The notes below the pieces were generated by a model that worked only from the letters and a program-made list of their open reading frames with translations, ran no database searches and was not told the origin of the DNA. A DNA stretch of 7,117 nt, taken from Gammaproteobacteria bacterium (GTDB lineage: Bacteria > Pseudomonadota > Gammaproteobacteria > PS1 > Pseudothioglobaceae). Position 1 is the first letter of the stretch; each line of letters opens with the position of its first letter. Location of the stretch: assembly GCA_024280535.1 (NCBI GenBank), contig JAJRPY010000125.1, forward strand, positions 1 through 7,117, in the 5' to 3' direction. Position numbers and translations under genes: made by a program. Shown piece by piece: positions 1 through 5,338 of this stretch.

Positions 1-213
1 CATCAAACAAACCTTATTCATCTAGTATCAGCTACCCAAAAGCAAAAATTGAATGCTACTAACCGCCCCTCTTTAACAAAGCCCTCTATTTAGTGAATTA
101 TTATTTTAAATAACTTTATTCAGAGCAAGCGCAAAAAAAAATACACCAGCAAGATGAGCCTGTTTTTTTCAAATTCAGAACTTTAAGGTTATTGACCAAA
201 GTCTTGGCTTATG
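1..213. other. Non-coding left edge, no gene assigned
   Basis: No convincing coding sequence is visible in this stretch. One plus-strand frame is open from base 1 to a TAG at 91-93 (about 30 codons) and could be the tail of an upstream gene, but its composition is unremarkable. On the minus strand an ATG at 21-19 opens toward the window edge with only seven codons visible, so it cannot be judged. The rest is AT-rich, with an A-run and T-run pair described separately as a possible terminator. Confidence 0.4.
133..169 (-). terminator. Possible weak terminator downstream of the minus-strand membrane protein gene
   Basis: Nine A residues at 133-141 and seven T residues at 163-169 flank a short imperfect hairpin (CAG/CTG plus one further pair around a bulge). 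Read on the minus strand, the U-run would come from 141-133. The position, about 45 bp beyond the stop codon of the minus-strand gene, fits a terminator. The GC part of the stem is poor, so this is only a candidate. Confidence 0.3.
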
Positions 214-762
214 CTACAAATCAATATTCAAACTGCTTAATAAATAGTAATAAGCCACTATCGTCAGGCTGCCCAGTATTAGCACAATTAAACTGCGGTA
301 TTTGGCTTTGCGTTGCTGTTTTTGCAGGTTCTTCTGGTGCGAGGCGACGTCCATAATTTCATCTCCAAAAAATATCGACAAAAATGTACCTAAGGCGCTA
401 ATAATCAAAATACTCCAGTAGGGATAAGGCTCAGACAAAATTTTCTCTAATAATTGCGTGATAAAACTCAAACCATAAGAATCCACACTGCTGGTCATAT
501 AAAACACATTAATACCTATGGCCACAAACCATACTGCGATTTGCGTATAGAACATTTTTATACCAAATAACAATCGAATTGGAAAAGCCAAAATAAACCC
601 GCCATCAGCAATAGGCGTACATAGCACAAAAAAACTCCAGGTCAAAATAGCCACACCAAAGCCCGTGGCAGCATCATATTTCCAACTCATATACAAAAAA
701 TAAACGATGACAATCAAGACTAATAGAACGAGTTTTAACAGGGATTTATTGTGTGTTTTCAT
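214..762 (-). CDS. Unnamed multi-pass inner-membrane protein, 182 aa
   Basis: I do not recognise a named function. The protein is very hydrophobic, with about five likely membrane segments near residues 9-28, 34-58, 64-89, 114-133 and 156-177. A short, strongly basic stretch at 142-156 (several Lys, Arg and Gln) lies between the last two. Positively charged residues at the N-terminus, at Arg63/Lys69 and at 144-156 place those parts in the cytoplasm by the positive-inside rule, predicting N-in and C-out. Distinctive features are a Cys-Thr-Pro-Ile-Ala-Asp motif at 48-53 that puts an acid inside the second segment, a Pro-Tyr-Pro-Tyr-Trp run at 112-116, and Phe-Gly-Asp-Glu at 132-135 at the end of the fourth segment. 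These suggest a conserved family rather than a random reading frame. The ATG at 762-760 has no clear Shine-Dalgarno sequence. The gene stands alone and is divergent from the exported-protein gene. Confidence 0.72.
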   Translation of the reverse strand: MKTHNKSLLKLVLLVLIVIVYFLYMSWKYDAATGFGVAILTWSFFVLCTPIADGGFILAFPIRLLFGIKMFYTQIAVWFVAIGINVFYMTSSVDSYGLSFITQLLEKILSEPYPYWSILIISALGTFLSIFFGDEIMDVASHQKNLQKQQRKAKYRSLIVLILGSLTIVAYYYLLSSLNIDL

Positions 763-948
763 GTTTTGGCGTATTGATCAAAATAACCTGTTTTACCCTA
801 ATCACATTCTCAAAAACAAATACATCAATCCACATCAAAAACCTAGCCACCCTAGCGCCTTCAAGCAAACTGTGGATTTTTTTAGATTTGCATGGCTAAC
901 AAGTAATATCTTTGAAAAAATAGACATTAAAATTCAAATAATAATTGA
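763..948. other. Divergent intergenic region, no gene
   Basis: This is the upstream region of the minus-strand membrane protein gene and the distal upstream region of the exported-protein gene. An 81-codon plus-strand frame crosses it (707-952), but it starts inside the membrane protein gene on the opposite strand, lacks a ribosome binding site and has no family-like sequence, so I do not call it. The minus-strand promoter should lie here. I see no pair of -35 and -10 boxes good enough to name. Confidence 0.5.
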
Positions 949-978
949 TTGAATTATGTAATAAGCTTCTAGTATAAT
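949..978 (+). promoter_or_regulatory. Sigma-70-type promoter of the exported-protein gene
   Basis: A perfect -10 hexamer TATAAT lies at 973-978. A -35 element TTGAAT (four of six matches to TTGACA) lies at 949-954, leaving an 18-bp spacer. Transcription would start near 985, giving a leader of about 30 nt before the ATG at 1015 with its GGAG site. The same 8-mer TAGTATAA occurs at 970-977 here and at 1613-1620 before rpsF. Confidence 0.6.
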
Positions 979-1014
979 TCTGTGAATTATTATATTAATA
1001 CGGAGAAAATTGTT

Positions 1015-1452
1015 ATGAAAAAACTTGTTGTTTTATTTCTTAGTGCCACATTTTGTTTTACTGCTTTTGCCGATTCAATCAGAGTATGTGTAACCCAAGA
1101 CTCTACACAAGACGGTCGGCCTGATTTCGCACTAATCTACAACGGCTATCCAATTACCGAGGAGTCTGATTATCTTCTTGGAAAAGCGGGGAGTTGTGAA
1201 GATATACCTCTTGTGGCATCCCATGCAGTTTTTCTGAATAAGCCAATTACTGTCGAAATAGATTCTCTTAACATCAATACCGTTACTTTTTCTCAAACAG
1301 ATAATTTTCAGAATTGTAGTGTAACTATATTGTATAACCACTTCACTGGCGTTACTTTTGATGCACACGCAGAAATAGGGTGCACTTCAAAAACATACCA
1401 TCTTGATCCAAAAAGTAAACATTTCCAGTCTAAGGCAAAACCAAGCAAATAG
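1015..1452 (+). CDS. Small secreted or periplasmic four-cysteine protein, 145 aa
   Basis: I do not recognise the family. The ATG at 1015 is chosen because GGAG (1002-1005) lies 9 nt upstream and the chain then begins with a classic signal peptide: Lys2-Lys3, a hydrophobic core at 4-16 and an Ala-Phe-Ala cleavage site at 17-19. An in-frame GTG at 982 would add eleven residues before the signal peptide and lies just upstream of the predicted transcription start, so it is rejected. The mature chain of about 126 residues has four cysteines (25, 61, 101, 123), enough for two disulfides in the periplasm. Residues 29-37 (Asp-Ser-Thr-Gln-Asp-Gly-Arg-Pro-Asp) resemble the calcium loop of EF-hand-like or FG-GAP/VCBS repeats, but only once. 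The last 16 residues are rich in Lys. The middle has alternating hydrophobic residues, suggesting beta strands. The gene is a single unit with its own promoter and terminator. It probably acts outside the cytoplasm; its role is unknown. Confidence 0.72.
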   Translation: MKKLVVLFLSATFCFTAFADSIRVCVTQDSTQDGRPDFALIYNGYPITEESDYLLGKAGSCEDIPLVASHAVFLNKPITVEIDSLNINTVTFSQTDNFQNCSVTILYNHFTGVTFDAHAEIGCTSKTYHLDPKSKHFQSKAKPSK

Positions 1453-1492
1453 CCAGTTATTTGATGAGTTTTGAACGGCAAAAATACTGTTT

Positions 1493-1514
1493 TATAAGTT
1501 GAAATAGACTTATA
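1493..1514. repeat. Short inverted repeat between the exported-protein gene and its terminator
   Basis: TATAAGT at 1493-1499 and ACTTATA at 1508-1514 form a perfect 7-bp inverted repeat around an 8-nt loop. It is AT-rich and would make only a weak RNA hairpin. It lies 40 bp after the stop codon and just before the strong terminator. It may be meaningless, or it may stabilise the 3' end of the message. Confidence 0.35.
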
Positions 1515-1523
1515 GCGTTGGTT

Positions 1524-1556
1524 AAAAAAAATGCAAGCAAGGCTTGCATTTTTTTT
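1524..1556 (+). terminator. Strong symmetrical Rho-independent terminator
   Basis: The inverted repeat ATGCAAGC (1531-1538) / GCTTGCAT (1542-1549) encloses a 3-nt loop. The flanking A-run (1524-1531) and T-run (1549-1556) extend the pairing to about 15 bp and supply a U-tract on either strand. It ends the exported-protein transcript, about 75 bp after its stop. It could also terminate transcription arriving on the minus strand, and it insulates the ribosomal operon from its upstream neighbour. Confidence 0.85.
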
Positions 1557-1587
1557 GGTTTGTTGCATTGGAAATTGCAAATATTAA

Positions 1588-1623
1588 TTTAAATAACTAG
1601 AACGTTGTTAATTAGTATAAAAT
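1588..1623 (+). promoter_or_regulatory. Candidate promoter of the rpsF-rpsR-rplI operon
   Basis: TATAAA at 1616-1621 (or the overlapping TAAAAT at 1618-1623) is a plausible -10 box, preceded by TAG exactly as in the promoter at 949-978. No good -35 hexamer stands at the correct spacing; the sequence there is merely AT-rich. Initiation near 1628 would give a leader of about 65 nt before the rpsF ATG. Its position between the upstream terminator and rpsF makes a promoter here necessary. Confidence 0.45.
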
Positions 1624-1693
1624 ACCTGCTGCCTTGCTTGAGAATAATAGAGTTCCAAGCTATTTTATTAATAACCATAAGGAGAAACAACTC

Positions 1694-2041
1694 ATGAGAC
1701 ATTATGAGATTACACTTATTGTGCACCCTGACCAATCGGCTCAGGTTAGTACGATGATGGATAACTACAAAGAGATTATCACCACGGGCGGTGGACACAT
1801 TCACCGTGAAGAAGATTGGGGGCGCAAGCATTTGGCTTATCCAATTAGAAAAATTTATAAGGCGCATTACCTATCAATGAATATTGAATGTGATCAAGAG
1901 ACGCTTGATAAACTTAACTACAATTTCCGTTTTAATGACGCCATTCTTAGGAATTTAATTCTTTCTGAAGATGAAGCGATTACCAAGCCTTCGATTATGA
2001 TGACGGCTAAAGACGAAGATACCAAACCAGTTAGGAAATAG
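1694..2041 (+). CDS. rpsF: 30S ribosomal protein bS6
   Basis: bS6 is a component of the central domain of the 30S subunit and binds 16S rRNA together with bS18. The 115-residue chain starts with the typical Met-Arg-His-Tyr-Glu and a first beta strand, followed by His-Pro-Asp at 11-13. It carries the family signature around residues 42-59 (Trp42, Gly43, Arg44, Leu47-Ala-Tyr-Pro-Ile, Lys53, Lys56-Ala, Tyr59). The Arg-Phe-Asn-Asp and Ile-Leu-Arg elements of the last beta/alpha unit follow, and then a hydrophilic tail. An in-frame TTG lies 60 nt upstream, but ATG 1694 is preceded by AAGGAG (1679-1684) at 9 nt and gives the family N-terminus. The tail ends in Lys/Arg and lacks the glutamate end known to be modified by RimK in E. 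coli. It is the first gene of the operon, with rpsR starting 9 nt after its stop. Confidence 0.97.
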   Translation: MRHYEITLIVHPDQSAQVSTMMDNYKEIITTGGGHIHREEDWGRKHLAYPIRKIYKAHYLSMNIECDQETLDKLNYNFRFNDAILRNLILSEDEAITKPSIMMTAKDEDTKPVRK

Positions 2042-2044
2042 GAG
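2039..2044 (+). promoter_or_regulatory. Ribosome binding site of rpsR fused to the rpsF stop codon
   Basis: TAGGAG reads as the rpsF stop TAG followed by GAG, placing the Shine-Dalgarno sequence on the stop codon, 6 nt before the rpsR ATG. The same arrangement recurs before rplI. It favours re-initiation by the ribosome that has just terminated and so balanced output of the two partner proteins. Confidence 0.8.
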
Positions 2045-2050
2045 TTTATT

Positions 2051-2305
2051 ATGGCTAAGCAACAAAAGAAAAAACGCAGACCTCAAGTTAAAATTAATAC
2101 TTTTTGTCGTTTTACGGCAGATGGGGTTAAAAAAATTGACTATAAAGATGTTGAGACATTGCTCAAAAATATTGATGAAAGTGGCAAGATTACACCATCA
2201 AGAATGACTGGTACCATTGCCAAGTTTCAACGTCAATTAACCACTGCCATCAAAAGGGCTAGATTTTTAGCGCTCATTCCTTACACTGATAAGCACAAGA
2301 AATAG
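2051..2305 (+). CDS. rpsR: 30S ribosomal protein bS18
   Basis: bS18 forms a heterodimer with bS6 on the platform of the 30S subunit. At 84 residues the protein is about ten longer than in E. coli, mostly in the basic N-terminal tail (Lys/Arg at 3-10). The core is unmistakable: Cys-Arg-Phe-Thr at 19-22, Lys-Ile-Asp-Tyr-Lys-Asp at 28-33, Gly-Lys-Ile at 45-47, Pro-Ser-Arg-Met-Thr-Gly-Thr at 49-55, and a C-terminal rRNA-binding segment Lys-Arg-Ala-Arg followed by Leu-Ala and Pro-Tyr-Thr-Asp. It is separated from rpsF by 9 nt and from rplI by 11 nt. No priB gene is present between rpsF and rpsR, unlike in E. coli. Confidence 0.97.
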   Translation: MAKQQKKKRRPQVKINTFCRFTADGVKKIDYKDVETLLKNIDESGKITPSRMTGTIAKFQRQLTTAIKRARFLALIPYTDKHKK

Positions 2306-2308
2306 GAG
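2303..2308 (+). promoter_or_regulatory. Ribosome binding site of rplI fused to the rpsR stop codon
   Basis: The rpsR stop TAG (2303-2305) forms the first half of TAGGAG, which lies 8 nt before the rplI ATG at 2317. This is the second case in the operon of a stop codon doing double duty as part of the Shine-Dalgarno sequence. Confidence 0.8.
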
Positions 2309-2316
2309 TAACCATC

Positions 2317-2772
2317 ATGCAAGTAATTTTATTAGAAACCATTCAAAAAGTAGGCGCGTTAGGCGAATTGGCCAATGTTAAAGCCGGTTATGCACGCAAT
2401 TATTTAATTCCCCGTGGCAAAGCCAAACCTGCCACCAAAACAAACTTGGCTGAATTTGAAGTGCTCAGAGCTGGCTTACAAGCCAAAGAAGCCGATGCAC
2501 TGGCTGCTGCTCAAGCTATTGAAGCCAAAATGCTTGATACGGTTTGCACCATTAGCGCTAATGCTGGCGATGAAGGCAAATTATTTGGCTCTATTACCAC
2601 GGCAGATATTTCCCAAAGCCTTGCTGAGGCTGGATTTGAAGTTGAAAAACGCACAATTAATCTGTCTGAAGCCATTCGCCATGTTGGTGAATATGACGTT
2701 AGTGTCACGTTGCATTCATCTGTTTCAGTAGCTATTAAAGTAGTTGTCGAGGCGCAAGCAGAAGAGTCATAA
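2317..2772 (+). CDS. rplI: 50S ribosomal protein bL9
   Basis: bL9 binds 23S rRNA near the L1 stalk and reaches across neighbouring ribosomes; it affects reading-frame fidelity. At 151 residues it has the normal length. The N-terminal RNA-binding domain has Met-Gln-Val-Ile-Leu-Leu at 1-6, Gly13/Gly16, Val-Lys-Ala-Gly-Tyr-Ala-Arg-Asn at 21-28 and Pro-Arg-Gly-Lys-Ala at 32-36. The long connecting helix is the Ala/Glu/Lys-rich stretch at about 44-73. The C-terminal domain shows Gly-Asp-Glu-Gly-Lys-Leu-Phe-Gly-Ser at 84-92. It is the last gene of the ribosomal operon: a palindrome and an intrinsic terminator follow its TAA within 50 bp. A second long frame inside it (2414-2731) and one opposite it are shadows. 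Confidence 0.97.
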   Translation: MQVILLETIQKVGALGELANVKAGYARNYLIPRGKAKPATKTNLAEFEVLRAGLQAKEADALAAAQAIEAKMLDTVCTISANAGDEGKLFGSITTADISQSLAEAGFEVEKRTINLSEAIRHVGEYDVSVTLHSSVSVAIKVVVEAQAEES

Positions 2773-2780
2773 TTTAACAC

Positions 2781-2792
2781 TAACTTAAGTTA
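2781..2792. repeat. Perfect 12-bp palindrome after rplI
   Basis: TAACTTAAGTTA is its own reverse complement and lies 8 bp after the rplI stop, just upstream of the terminator. It could be a binding site for a dimeric regulator acting on dnaB or a small RNA hairpin. It is AT-rich and may be accidental. Confidence 0.35.
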
Positions 2793-2797
2793 AAATT

Positions 2798-2829
2798 AAG
2801 AGCCCTCGCAAGAGGGTTTTTTATTTTTT
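2798..2829 (+). terminator. Rho-independent terminator of the ribosomal operon
   Basis: CCCTC (2803-2807) and GAGGG (2812-2816) pair around a GCAA loop, a stable GNRA-type tetraloop. A purine run to the left can extend the stem against the T-run that follows. The U-tract is six T, one A and then six T (2817-2829). The element ends only 10 bp before the dnaB ATG, so dnaB needs either read-through or a start site inside this short interval. Confidence 0.9.
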
Positions 2830-2839
2830 AGGTAATTCT

Positions 2840-4285
2840 ATGGATATTGAAAACATCAAAATTCCACCCAATTCACTTGATTCGGAACAATCTGTTTTAG
2901 GTGGGCTATTATTACACAATGACGCTTGGGATCAAATAGCCGATATTCTTACGTCGGTTGATTTTTACAATGCCTCGCATCGCCTCATTTTTGAGGCCAT
3001 TTCCACCCTATTACAGCACGACAAACCTGCTGATATTCTCACAGTTAAGGAACATGTTAAAAAAAATGGCCACGAAGAAACCATTGGCGGCTTTATTTAT
3101 TTGGCACAAATTGCGGAAAATACACCCAGTATTTCCAATATTGAAGCCTACGCCAAGCATGTTCGTGAACTGAGTGTTTATCGTCAATTAATCGTTGCCA
3201 GCCATGAGATTGCCGATACCGCTTACAACCCAAAAGAGATGGAAGTGCAGGCGTTAATCGACCTTTCTGAAAAGAAAATATTTGAAATTGCCGAGCAAGT
3301 TACCCGTGGGAAAAAAGACATCAGCAATGTGCGGGATATTATCAAAGATGTGGTCAACCGCGTACATGAAATGCAAGAAACGGATGGTGTTACCGGGCTT
3401 GAAACTGGCTTTATCGAGCTGGATAAAATCACCTCAGGACTACAAAATGGCGATTTGATTATTGTTGCCGGCCGACCCTCTATGGGCAAAACGGCTTTTT
3501 CAATGAACATCATTGAGCATGTTGCCATTACTGCCAAGGAGCCAAAGCCTGTGGCAGTGTTTAGTCTAGAGATGCCGACTGAATCATTGGTAATGCGTAT
3601 GATTTCTTCTTTTGGTCATATTAAGGGTGAGAATCTAAAAGACACCATGACTGAAACCGACTGGAATAGTTTTAATCACGCGGTGCTGGCCTTGGAAAAA
3701 TCCACCATTTTGATTGATGAAACGCCTTCAATTACCCCGACCGAAATTAGGGCAAAATGTCGTCGTCTCAAGCGCCAATATCCAGATTTATCCTTAATTA
3801 TGGTAGATTATTTGCAACTGATGATTGTCCATGGTAAGAGTGAAAATCGCGTGCAGGAAATATCAGAAATTTCAAGGTCGTTAAAAGCGCTAGCAAAAGA
3901 AATTAACGTTCCTGTTATTGCCTTGTCGCAGCTTAATCGTGGTGTTGAATCACGCCCTAAAGCGGGCAAGGGTCGTATGCCTCAAATGTCAGATTTACGT
4001 GAATCAGGCTCTATTGAGCAGGATGCCGATATTATTGCCTTTATCTATCGCGATCAGCAATATCATGATGATTCTTACACCAATCCCGAAGAAATTGGCA
4101 AGGCAGACTTGAAAATTGCCAAGCATCGTAATGGCTCAACTGGTAGCATAAAACTGGCCTTTATTGGTGAGTATGCACGCTTTGAAAATCTTGCCAATGA
4201 AGATCAATTCCAAGGTATGCCTGATGAGCATATGGATGCTGCTTATAATAACAATATGGTTAATTTTGACCAAGAACCTTTTTAA
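2840..4285 (+). CDS. dnaB: Replicative DNA helicase DnaB
   Basis: DnaB is the hexameric ATP-driven helicase that unwinds DNA at the fork and recruits primase. At 481 residues it is close to the E. coli length (471). The N-terminal helical domain covers about residues 8-112 (Pro-Pro, Ser-Glu-Gln-Ser-Val-Leu-Gly). A linker leads to the RecA-like domain from about 184. Walker A is Gly-Arg-Pro-Ser-Met-Gly-Lys-Thr at 211-218. Walker B is at 317-328, with Asp323 followed by Tyr-Leu-Gln. A conserved Leu-Ser-Gln-Leu-Asn-Arg-Gly motif lies at 362-368, and Ser-Asp-Leu-Arg-Glu-Ser-Gly-Ser-Ile-Glu-Gln-Asp-Ala-Asp at 384-397. No intein interrupts the usual insertion sites. The final 30 residues are an acidic, variable tail. 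The ribosome site is weak (TTAGG, 7 nt before the ATG). alr starts 6 nt after its stop, and several overlapping frames here are shadows. Confidence 0.98.
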   Translation: MDIENIKIPPNSLDSEQSVLGGLLLHNDAWDQIADILTSVDFYNASHRLIFEAISTLLQHDKPADILTVKEHVKKNGHEETIGGFIYLAQIAENTPSISNIEAYAKHVRELSVYRQLIVASHEIADTAYNPKEMEVQALIDLSEKKIFEIAEQVTRGKKDISNVRDIIKDVVNRVHEMQETDGVTGLETGFIELDKITSGLQNGDLIIVAGRPSMGKTAFSMNIIEHVAITAKEPKPVAVFSLEMPTESLVMRMISSFGHIKGENLKDTMTETDWNSFNHAVLALEKSTILIDETPSITPTEIRAKCRRLKRQYPDLSLIMVDYLQLMIVHGKSENRVQEISEISRSLKALAKEINVPVIALSQLNRGVESRPKAGKGRMPQMSDLRESGSIEQDADIIAFIYRDQQYHDDSYTNPEEIGKADLKIAKHRNGSTGSIKLAFIGEYARFENLANEDQFQGMPDEHMDAAYNNNMVNFDQEPF

Positions 4286-4291
4286 ACTTCC

Positions 4292-5338
4292 ATGCACGTT
4301 GTCGCGGCTATTTCCCAATCGGCGCTGGCTCATAATTTAAATGTTGTGCGCACGCAGGCTCCGCAGGCAAAGATACTTTGTATGGTTAAGGCCAATGCTT
4401 ATGGGCATCATATAGATTTAATCAAACCTTTATTTCAGGGCGATTTTGTTGCCGTTAGTGAGTTGAGCGAAGCCCGCATACTCAGGCAACATACTGCTCT
4501 GCCTATTGTATTATTATCAGGTATTTTTAACGACACCGAACTCAATGAAGCGCTAGCGTTAAAGTGCCATTTGGTGTTGCATCATCTATCTCAATTATCG
4601 ATTATTTGCCATAGCACACAAGCAATCAAAGTTTGGCTCAAGGTCGATACTGGTATGCATCGTCTGGGCTTGTCTTTGTCGGAATTAAGCCGTTGTTTGG
4701 CGCAAATTAATCATTGTCCAAATATTCATATTGAGTGCATAATGAGCCATTTTGCCTGCGCCGACGAACCAGAACACGCCAACAATTTAACGCAACTTAA
4801 TGCGTTTAATCAAATTAACACAACTGGTATTAATCGCTCAATGGCTAATTCTGCCGCAATTCTTGGCCTGCCTCAAGCGCATTTTGACTACGTGCGCCCA
4901 GGCATTATGCTATACGGCGTATCCCCATTTGCAACGATAAACAAAAAATTACAGCCAGTTATGCAACTGTCTGCACCGATTATGAGCGTTAAATCTATCC
5001 ACAAAGGCGACTCGGTTGGCTATGGTGCTGGCTGGACGGCCAAACAAACCACCCGTATTGCCACTATCGGCATTGGCTATGCGGATGGCTACCCTCGCCA
5101 TGCAAAAAATGGCACACCTGTATTAATTAACAACCAGTTATGCACACTGGCTGGGCGTGTTTCTATGGATTTAATTTGTGTTGATATTGGTGATTTGAAA
5201 GTGTCTGTAGGCGACCGGGCCATTCTCTGGGGGCATGACAAACTGCCCATCGAAACAATTGCTGCCCATAGTGATACCATTGGCTATGAATTATTAACTG
5301 GCGTTAGCAGTCGTGTTAGCTTTATTGCCCATGCGTAA
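4292..5338 (+). CDS. alr: Alanine racemase
   Basis: This pyridoxal-phosphate enzyme interconverts L- and D-alanine in the cytoplasm, supplying D-Ala for peptidoglycan. The 348-residue chain has a usual length. Lys33 in Val-Lys-Ala-Asn-Ala-Tyr-Gly-His (32-39) is the PLP-binding lysine. Arg202 in Val-Arg-Pro-Gly lies in the PLP-contact segment, Tyr244 in Val-Gly-Tyr-Gly is the second catalytic base, and Met292 in Gly-Arg-Val-Ser-Met-Asp is in the substrate-site loop. The N-terminal barrel precedes a C-terminal beta domain starting near 220. The start is fixed by the family pattern just after it (Ala-Leu-Ala-His-Asn-Leu at 11-16). No Shine-Dalgarno sequence is visible in the 6-nt gap after dnaB, so translation probably depends on ribosomes leaving dnaB. 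The dnaB-alr pairing is well known in gammaproteobacteria. Confidence 0.96.
   Translation: MHVVAAISQSALAHNLNVVRTQAPQAKILCMVKANAYGHHIDLIKPLFQGDFVAVSELSEARILRQHTALPIVLLSGIFNDTELNEALALKCHLVLHHLSQLSIICHSTQAIKVWLKVDTGMHRLGLSLSELSRCLAQINHCPNIHIECIMSHFACADEPEHANNLTQLNAFNQINTTGINRSMANSAAILGLPQAHFDYVRPGIMLYGVSPFATINKKLQPVMQLSAPIMSVKSIHKGDSVGYGAGWTAKQTTRIATIGIGYADGYPRHAKNGTPVLINNQLCTLAGRVSMDLICVDIGDLKVSVGDRAILWGHDKLPIETIAAHSDTIGYELLTGVSSRVSFIAHA

Noticed and set aside
1..21. Possible start of a minus-strand gene at ATG 21-19
   Set aside because: Only seven codons are visible before the window edge and there is no clear ribosome site.
707..952. Plus-strand frame of 81 codons across the start of the membrane protein gene
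   Set aside because: It starts inside a better gene on the opposite strand, has no ribosome site and shows no family-like sequence.
93..993. Identical 12-mer GTGAATTATTAT at 93-104 and 982-993
   Set aside because: It is short and AT-rich in an AT-rich region, with no matching flanks, insertion-sequence ends or target duplications, so it is not evidence of a mobile element.
1308..1580. Minus-strand frame of 90 codons opposite the exported-protein gene and its terminator
   Set aside because: It would read through the strong terminator and lies opposite a gene with a signal peptide, promoter and ribosome site.
1634..1693. Upstream extension of rpsF from a TTG codon
   Set aside because: The extra 20 residues are not part of the bS6 family, and the ATG at 1694 has a strong, well-spaced ribosome site.
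1589..1867. Minus-strand frame of 92 codons opposite the rpsF leader and start
   Set aside because: It is antisense to the well-supported rpsF gene and has no coding evidence of its own.
2414..2731. Plus-strand frame of 105 codons inside rplI
   Set aside because: It is a shadow of rplI in another frame; it has no ribosome site and an odd Leu/Lys/Pro-rich composition.
3223..3537. Minus-strand frame of 104 codons opposite dnaB
   Set aside because: It lies wholly opposite conserved dnaB sequence, including the Walker A region, and is explained by codon use on the coding strand.
2840..4285. Possible intein or phage origin of dnaB
   Set aside because: The Walker A and later motifs run without interruption, and the neighbours alr and rplI are ordinary chromosomal genes.
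5089..5280. Minus-strand frame of 63 codons opposite alr
   Set aside because: It is antisense to the conserved C-terminal domain of alanine racemase and has no independent signal.
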